Positions 58,162-64,000 of a stretch of 64,000 nucleotides of DNA are shown one piece after another (positions within the stretch are counted from its first letter, which is position 1; every line of letters begins with the position of its first letter). The translations under genes and the position numbers were made by a program. Under the pieces are notes generated by a model. It searched no databases and was not told the DNA's origin. It worked only from the letters and a program-made list of their open reading frames with translations. This stretch comes from Linderina pennispora (taxonomy: Eukaryota > Kickxellomycota > Kickxellomycetes > Kickxellales > Kickxellaceae): assembly GCF_002104995.1 (NCBI RefSeq), contig NW_024468253.1, positions 1,282,906-1,346,905 on the forward strand. The letters are read 5' to 3'.

Positions 58162-59894
58162 TCAAAAGGTCAGCTCGTCATTGTGGCGGTCGGCGGCGGC
58201 GGCCTGTTCAATCGCAGCTCCTTCCGCGGACTGGTCGTGCGAGCTGCGGTTGCTGCGCCTGCTCAGGTACGCAATGAGCTCATCTACCCGGCTCTGGCGG
58301 TATGACCCCAGGGCAAAATTGGTGACGTATATCGTGCCCAGGAACATGATCATGAAGAACGCCATGGTTTTGAACGAGATCGGCTCAATGAACCCATTGA
58401 TGATGCCCGCCAGTGTCTCTGCAGCTATCTTGGCCCTGCCGATCGAGGCAGGGTTCTGATTCATGCACAATTTCCCACTCTGCGCAGGGAATTTTCAACT
58501 TGGGCGCAGCCATTGGAGTACCACAGTGGTTCTCGTTGTAATCTTTGCTACATATGTCGATCTGTTGCTTCCGCTCTACTATGGACTGGTCCATATTGTT
58601 CGACATTTCACTGCTGACCGCAAGTATTGCCTGGAGAACCAGGTACCCAAAGAGGGTGATCACTGCCGTATTGACAGTCACCTGGAGGTATCCGGAGACG
58701 ACATACGGGATGTCGCGGTGCATCTGCAGCCGGTCGTTTGCCGTTGGCACATTGGTTTTGCTGCCCATCAGCGCCAGCACCTTGTCCACGCCCCGCGACA
58801 GCACCTCGCTTGTGCCTCGGCGCTTTGCCCGGCGCCTCCTGACCTCTCTGGCCTCCTGTTTTCTCCTGCTTTCTGTTGACATCCGTGCCTGGCCCTCAGA
58901 GTCAGAGTTAGAATTAAAGTCAGAGCCAGACTCTGACGAGAAGTGTCCGTCCCTATCCTCCTCCACGCTCCTCCGCTGCTGCAGCCTCTCTTTGCGAATA
59001 GCACTGCGCTGTCTCTTTTCGGCAGCAGAGTTCTTCCGCCGAGAGTATATCCTTCGTACAGCATTTGGCGATATCGGCTGGTTGTCCTGATTGCGTCCTT
59101 GGTGTCTCTGTCGTGTGCGTCCAGTCCACGTCCATAGGCTCAGGGTCCACTGGCGGCATGCTGAATGTGAATGGCACATTGCCAAACACTGGCTCCCGCA
59201 CACCTGCGTTACTGCTGTCCTTGTTTTCAGTGTCTGTGTCGCCTCGCCTCCTCTTGGACCGGTCGTCCAGAGCCGCGCTGCTCTGTGACAGTGTGGTCAG
59301 CCAGGACGTGTCGTTTTCGTGAGTGTCAACATCCATTGGCCCGGCGCGCGACCGGTACTGCCGATTCCGCCCAAACACGGCGCCTGCAGACGTAAAATTC
59401 ATTAGCGACTGGAATAAATACAGAATAAATTGAGGCAGGCGAAAGGGAAGGCAGGCAGCAGTGCGTAGGTTTTTGCATCCGATGATTTGTTTACCTATGA
59501 AATTTCCGAGTCGCTTGTGGCTCAGCGCGCGCTCGTTGAGGAATATCGGCTCGTCATAGTCGCTGCCGGCCGCAGCTCGCTGCCCCATTTCCTCAATCTC
59601 GCTGTCTGGCTCGTCGCTGCTGTCTGCGCTATGTTCCTCTTTGTGTCCGCCAAGAGTCCGTGTCCAGGTATCAGCAGTACTGGCCAGCTGGCCGTGCGAG
59701 CGAATGTGCAGAATGCTTGATGACAGCGAGTTCTCCGATGAGTCAATGACCACCACCGGCGGCGAGCAGTGCTCCCACGATATCTGGCTGTACACTGACA
59801 CAATCGACTGGTTGGTGTCGTTGGTGTTGCTGCGGCGCTTCTTGCGCGGCGAGCCTTGGGCGTCGCTGTCGCTACTGTCTGAAATATATATCAT
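58162..59894 (-). CDS. BRR6/BRL1-type nuclear envelope protein, frame-broken
   Basis: Integral inner-nuclear-membrane/ER protein needed for nuclear pore assembly and lipid homeostasis in yeasts. The conserved C-terminal domain is clear: a first membrane helix (VNTAVITLFGYLVLQAILAV), the cysteine block IDICSKDYNENHCG...IPCAEWEICMNQNP, then GRAKIAAETLAGIINGFIEP and ISFKTMAFFMIMFLGTIYVT. The start at 59894 (MIYISDSSDSDAQGSPRKKR) is supported by a TATA-like box about 75 nt upstream. One intron, 59494-59384 (GTAAAC, branch GCTAATG, CTGCAG), joins LGNFIG to AVFGRN. Two one-base frame changes, near 59108 and 58471, have the sign of an extra base. The acidic/basic N-terminal 350 residues are probably disordered. 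Confidence 0.85.
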
Positions 59895-60186
59895 CCTTGT
59901 CGAAAAAGTTGCAACGGGAAATGAACATGAACAAAATGGCCAATGGGTGTTGGAAGTGCTCGCCCATTTATACACATACCAGGTGTTCATTAATTTCCAC
60001 ACGATGTAGACATGTGCCGCGCTGCATTATATCCGCAGCCATCAATTGCAACGGGCGTGCCGCACCCCACGGGACCGCAGGCTACAAACAGCGGTCCACC
60101 TACCATGGCCACCAGATGCACTGCTGATGATGGCGACGATGGCGATGATTTCTGTAAAATTATATTGCTTTGCTGCAACTGCACCC

Positions 60187-61023
60187 TCACCATCCACGGT
60201 GCTCAAAATAAAACATCTCCATTGCCCGGTGCGCCAGGTAATGCCCAAACATGTAGTCACCCGATATGCCATCCACCGCGTCTTTTGAGGATATGCTTGA
60301 CTGATCATTGCTCCTCCTCACCGCAGTACCCGCTTCCTCGGAATCCGTAAACGCGCTCTGGTCAAGGGGCTCGAGCACGCTGGTCGGAAAGTTCATGGTG
60401 CCGATTTCGTCCGACGCCCTCACGTTCCACTGGGGGCTCGCAATCCGGCCCTCGAGCTGGGCTACATTCTCGTCCACCAGGATGCCGTCAATCAGCGGGA
60501 TGCCGTTCTGCTGCGACCATGCCAGCAGAAAGTCGCGCACCCGCGACACCTGGCTCTCGTCGAACCACGGCTTGTCGCGGGTGAGCAGGCCTACCACGAC
60601 AATAACCTGCTTGCCCTTGCCCATCTTGCGCACAGCGTTGGGCAAGTCAAACGCCGTGGGAACGTCAGTCACCTTGATGTCCTTGGAATCGACGCCGTAT
60701 GCAGACACCAGCGTGTCGTACAGCCTGTCCATGGCTTGGGTAATCAGCTCTGGATTCTCACGCACATAGACAATCATCGGCGCCGGGTGCAGCCCACGGA
60801 GCTTCCGCGGGACCACGGCCCACGCTCGCTTCTTTGGGGACGCGATGCCTGCAAGTGTTGGGGAAATCAGCGACGCCTGTGCTGCTGCTGCTGCTGCTGC
60901 TGAGCCGTCGGCGCCGGTGCCTCCTGCTGCCAGTGTTCTGACAGCGGACGATGGCGGCGACGACGACGACGAATTGCCGCTGCCTGTCCGAATTCGCGAG
61001 CGAAAGCTGTTGACTGCCTTCAT
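60187..61023 (-). CDS. Lumazine-synthase-like protein lacking the catalytic His (paralogue B)
   Basis: 278 residues from ATG 61023 (MKAVNSFRSRIRTGSGNSSS). The frame upstream reaches only a TTG. A Ser/Gly/Ala-rich leader with an eight-Ala run (CTG repeat at about 60880-60903) precedes a lumazine-synthase-like core: MIVYVRENPELITQAMDRLY, KVTDVPTAFDLPNAVRKMGK (compare VPGAYELP in RIB4), QVIVVVGLLTRDKPWFDESQ where Trp replaces the catalytic His, and IPLIDGILVDENVAQLEGRI. The final helix GHYLAHRAMEMFYF resembles GLDWGTAAVEM. An insert of about 45 residues with acidic/Ser-rich content precedes that helix. Probably non-catalytic; the leader could be a targeting sequence. Confidence 0.68.
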   Translation of the reverse strand: MKAVNSFRSRIRTGSGNSSSSSPPSSAVRTLAAGGTGADGSAAAAAAAQASLISPTLAGIASPKKRAWAVVPRKLRGLHPAPMIVYVRENPELITQAMDRLYDTLVSAYGVDSKDIKVTDVPTAFDLPNAVRKMGKGKQVIVVVGLLTRDKPWFDESQVSRVRDFLLAWSQQNGIPLIDGILVDENVAQLEGRIASPQWNVRASDEIGTMNFPTSVLEPLDQSAFTDSEEAGTAVRRSNDQSSISSKDAVDGISGDYMFGHYLAHRAMEMFYFEHRGW

Positions 61024-61225
61024 GTTTACTAGTGGGAAAAGGTGTGTAGAGGAGGAGGAGGGGATACAGTCCAAAACCGGGACAATCGCAGACTTTTACC
61101 TTCGTCCAAACGGGCCGGCAATGTTTGCATAGTCCCTGGCCCATGCGTGATAACGGGTGCCCTTCCCCGCACACCCTACACCTCCGATTCAACAATGTTC
61201 TAAATATACATATGCGTAAACACAA

Positions 61226-61425
61226 CTACCGAAAAGGCAGGTCATTGGGCTCTGCCTCGATAGACGGAACCTTGAACTGTGGCTTCAGATTCGTTCCCAA
61301 TCGCCCAGCCTTCTTAATGAGAGATTTTCGAATTTGCCGTGTACGTCTTCAAGACTTCCTGCTGCTTTTCTCCACTTTCACCGCCGCGTCAATCTCAGAA
61401 CAAAAAGGCAGCTAGGCTTTGCCAT
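61226..61425 (-). other. Possible short basic protein, interrupted
   Basis: From ATG 61425 (MAKPSCLFV) a frame change and an in-frame TGA precede a coherent-looking basic end: QIRKSLIKKAGRLGTNLKPQ, then FKVPSIEAEPNDLPFR and TAG at 61228-61226. The end looks coding, but I do not recognise the protein and the join is uncertain. It may be a real small gene damaged by sequence errors, or chance. Confidence 0.25.
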
Positions 61426-61592
61426 GCAGCCTGCGGTCCGCTTTACAATGGATCTTCTCTCCTCTCTTCTGTTCTGCCCCTCCTTTTTCTCTCTCTCCAC
61501 CGGATTTCTTGCAGAGCCCTACTTTTCACGCTTTCACCTATTGCCCGATATAGCTCGTAAAAGGAAAGCCTGCTCCGTGCCTTACCATACCC

Positions 61593-63422
61593 ATGGGCAA
61601 CGTGATTGGAAAGCACGATGGCGAGCAAAGTCTGGGGCTACACAAGTTTGGTCTGCTGCGTGTCATTGGCCGCGGGTCGTTTGGCAAGGTCAGAATCGTC
61701 GAGCATACCGAGACACGCAAGACCTTTGCCCTAAAGTACATCAGCAAGGCGGAGTGCATCAAAATGAAGGCGCAGCAGAACATCTTGCGCGAACGAGATA
61801 TTCTAGAGGAAATCGACCACCCGTTCGTGGTCAACCTGCGCTTCTCGTTCCAGGACGACGCCGACATGTTTATGGTCATGGACCTGATGATGGGCGGCGA
61901 TTTGCGGTTCCACATGCAGCGCCGGCGGTTCGTGGAGAGCGTCATTCGCTTCTGGGTTGCTGAGGTCGCCTGTGCGCTAGACTACCTGCACACGAACCAT
62001 TCGGTTGTCCACCGCGACATCAAGCCAGACAACATTCTGATGGACGACAAGGGCCATGTCGCGCTAACCGACTTCAACATTGCCGCACGGATCCGCGACG
62101 GCAAACCGCACTACTCGGTTGCAGGGACGGCAAACTACATGGCGCCCGAGCTGATCAGCGGGAAGGGGTATACGTTTTCGATTGACTGGTGGTCGCTGGG
62201 TGTCGTCATGTACGAGTGCATCTACGGAAAACGACCGTTCCGCCAGGGCAACAACATCGACAAGCTTAAGCGGGCCATTGTCGAGGATGAGATCCAGTTC
62301 CCCATGATTGCCGATGTGCAGGTCAGCTACGACTGCATCTCGGCCATGCGCGAGCTGCTGCAAAAGGACCCGTCAAAACGCCTGGGCGCCAACGGCTACG
62401 AGAACTTTAAACGCCATCCGTTTTTTGCTGCACTCGACTGGGACCGGCTCGAATCCAGGCAGCTGCCACCGCTGTTTGTGCCTGACGCAAACCAGCCCAA
62501 CTTTGACATTGCGTACGACTTGGAGGAGATGCTGCTTGAGCATGAGCCGCTCGAGCTCAAGGCCAAAAAGCCGCGCAAGCTGCGGCTCGGATCTGAGGCC
62601 GAAACGCCTGAGCAACAGCTGATTTCACGTGGATTTTCCGCCTTTGACTATATCGAGTATGAGCGCTTCAAGCGCTACATTGATGCAAACGGACTGATCG
62701 ACTCGGCGGCTGTTGAGACTGCGCGCCTGTCGCGGCCCACCAGCGACAGCAGCATAGAAAGCATTTCTGTTCCCCTGTCTCACCTCAAGCTCGATGGCCG
62801 CCCCATTATTAACTTTGCGCTGCAGGGAGACGAGCCTGCTTCTCCCAGCCCGCCGCGCTCAGCTAGCAGCAGGAAAAGTGTAAACGTTGCCCGAACCAGC
62901 GGCCAGCGCCGGCCAACAATGTCCTCCAGCCAGTTCCAGCCTGTATCTCCTGTTGAGGCATATGAAAACCGGCGACCCCCGGTGTCGGACTCGGCACAGC
63001 TGGCTGCATTGGCAATTGGCGGCGGCCTGTTCACAAACAGAACCAGCGAAAAATACCGCCAGCGGACAGCATCGCAGCGTCGGTTGACAGAGACCGCGAC
63101 CTCGCACAGCTCTGTCAGCAACAACAGCCAGCCCCCCATATCACTAGCGACACCCGCCTACCTAGCCTTGCCCGGGACGCTGGAGCCACCAAAGATTGTG
63201 CCCATCGACATCCTGACATGGAATCAGATGCTACCAGATCAGCGCTCATTGGCATATCGTTTCTCGGTTAAGATGGCACACGATCGGCAGCGCGATTTGA
63301 AGTGGCAGCAGCACCGCGAACACCAGCAGAAGCAGCGTCTGGAAAATGCAGAGGACTCATTCCGTAACGAGCACTCCAGGTATTCGGCGCGCCATGGATC
63401 TGTATCCTGTCCCATTGACTGA
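61593..63422 (+). CDS. Serine/threonine kinase, YANK/STK32 family, N-myristoylated
   Basis: 609-residue AGC-group kinase. MGNVIGKH is a likely N-myristoylation site, so probably membrane-associated. The kinase domain (about 18-285) has the glycine loop VIGRGSFGKV, catalytic Lys in FALKYISK, HRDIKPDN and an activation loop TDFNIAARI. The metal-binding motif is DFN instead of DFG, a hallmark of YANK/STK32. GTANYMAPELISGKGYTFSI, then DWWSLGV, follow. The block FDIAYDLEEMLLEHEPLELK also matches the STK32 tail. The remaining ~230 residues are Ser/Pro/Arg-rich and end in a Gln/His/Arg-rich helix. Uninterrupted frame. Confidence 0.92.
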   Translation: MGNVIGKHDGEQSLGLHKFGLLRVIGRGSFGKVRIVEHTETRKTFALKYISKAECIKMKAQQNILRERDILEEIDHPFVVNLRFSFQDDADMFMVMDLMMGGDLRFHMQRRRFVESVIRFWVAEVACALDYLHTNHSVVHRDIKPDNILMDDKGHVALTDFNIAARIRDGKPHYSVAGTANYMAPELISGKGYTFSIDWWSLGVVMYECIYGKRPFRQGNNIDKLKRAIVEDEIQFPMIADVQVSYDCISAMRELLQKDPSKRLGANGYENFKRHPFFAALDWDRLESRQLPPLFVPDANQPNFDIAYDLEEMLLEHEPLELKAKKPRKLRLGSEAETPEQQLISRGFSAFDYIEYERFKRYIDANGLIDSAAVETARLSRPTSDSSIESISVPLSHLKLDGRPIINFALQGDEPASPSPPRSASSRKSVNVARTSGQRRPTMSSSQFQPVSPVEAYENRRPPVSDSAQLAALAIGGGLFTNRTSEKYRQRTASQRRLTETATSHSSVSNNSQPPISLATPAYLALPGTLEPPKIVPIDILTWNQMLPDQRSLAYRFSVKMAHDRQRDLKWQQHREHQQKQRLENAEDSFRNEHSRYSARHGSVSCPID

Positions 63423-64000
63423 AGTGCATCATAAAAGCGAGGGCATGCATCGTAAAGCACTGTCCAATGTTGGACATCGCGACCAGCATGGTCCAGCTAC
63501 GCCCCCGCCTCTTCCAGCTACACCTATCCCCCCTCCCCTTTACGACTAGACTTGATTATCCTGTTAACCTATCCATACATATTATTACATTTCACACTTT
63601 CCATACGACGCTGTTTACTGGGTTCTAACGGCCAATGCATCCTCACCTCATCTGGTACTGGTAATATGTCAGAATGTGATAAAGGTAACCACCAGTATTT
63701 TCATACTCGGCACCGCAAACCCGGCAGACAACCGTATTGCTTGATGGAAGAACCAAAGAGGGATGTGTAGGTAGCTTTTATGTCACCACCATGAATGGGT
63801 ATTGGAAGTATCAAGTGAGTAGCAGTCAAGAGGTACGCGTCAATGAACCAAACACCATCAGTTCCTCATTCATCTTCACGTTCTAGGCAGACAGTTACAT
63901 GAGCAGGATAGTAATTGTCCTTTTTGAATCGCTCCAGCGCCACAAGAGAAAAGATTATGTGCTATTTATCACTAGCGAGTGAGAGGCACCCATCACTGCT
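63423..64000. other. Intergenic region to the right edge
   Basis: No gene recognised. The only frames are short and lack motifs. Confidence 0.4.

Noticed and set aside
61125-61415. Plus-strand frame before the kinase gene
   Set aside because: No motif, pyrimidine-rich leader composition, and a different frame from the kinase.
1-64000. CRISPR arrays, rRNA and tRNA genes
   Set aside because: No regularly spaced repeats and no rRNA-like segments seen. I did not recognise a tRNA cloverleaf by eye, but a dedicated scan was not possible.

Overview
This window is nuclear DNA of a compact-genome fungus. Genes are densely packed on both strands, introns are few and short, and many promoters are TATA-like. 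The gene set is fungal: KRE2/MNT1-type mannosyltransferase, OLE1-type desaturase, DUG3, Zn2Cys6 regulators and a CYP505-type P450-reductase fusion. Some genes are missing from Dikarya model yeasts (cap-1 methyltransferase-like CMTR1, Tubby-like protein, SmgGDS-like protein, YANK/STK32 kinase). That mix suggests an early-diverging fungus, plausibly Kickxellomycotina. This placement is inference; no marker gene was compared.

Layout. 1-11.8 kb: TRAPPC11 (cut by the left edge), a Golgi mannosyltransferase, stearoyl-CoA desaturase, a small coiled-coil protein, SEC20, a CMTR1-like methyltransferase, prefoldin 1 and ribosomal protein L35. 11.8-16.5 kb: gene-poor and AT-richer. It holds a degraded Fanzor (eukaryotic TnpB-like RNA-guided nuclease) gene with a perfect hairpin about 120 nt downstream of its stop, plus a remnant of an F-box/LRR-like gene. 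16.9-25.3 kb: an intact F-box/LRR-like gene and MON2. 25.8-32.6 kb: two tandem paralogous Zn2Cys6 regulators. 32.6-42.6 kb: a PEP12-type syntaxin, a GRIP golgin, a Tubby-like protein, RNase P subunit POP4, a RAP1GDS1-like armadillo protein and a CoA-binding protein. 43.4-49 kb: the P450-reductase fusion with an unusual N-terminal extension, a 0.9-kb inverted-repeat element, a ribosomal protein L19 pseudogene fragment and an orphan gene. 49.4-63.4 kb: Nudix hydrolase, methyltransferase, two MARVEL-like membrane proteins, GNAT acetyltransferase, DUG3, and three lumazine-synthase-fold genes. A BRR6/BRL1 nuclear-envelope gene lies between the second and third of these, and a YANK kinase follows.

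How the genes work together. Six genes in the first 37 kb serve Golgi/endosome membrane traffic (TRAPPC11, the mannosyltransferase, SEC20, MON2, PEP12, GRIP golgin). RIB4 makes the riboflavin precursor lumazine, and it sits among two paralogues that have lost the catalytic histidine.

Data caveat. At least eight otherwise conserved genes are broken by many one-base frame changes. Almost all have the sign of one extra base, and they fall in patches, while neighbours of up to 5.8 kb are uninterrupted. I read these as consensus errors in the assembly rather than pseudogenes, and I give whole-gene spans.
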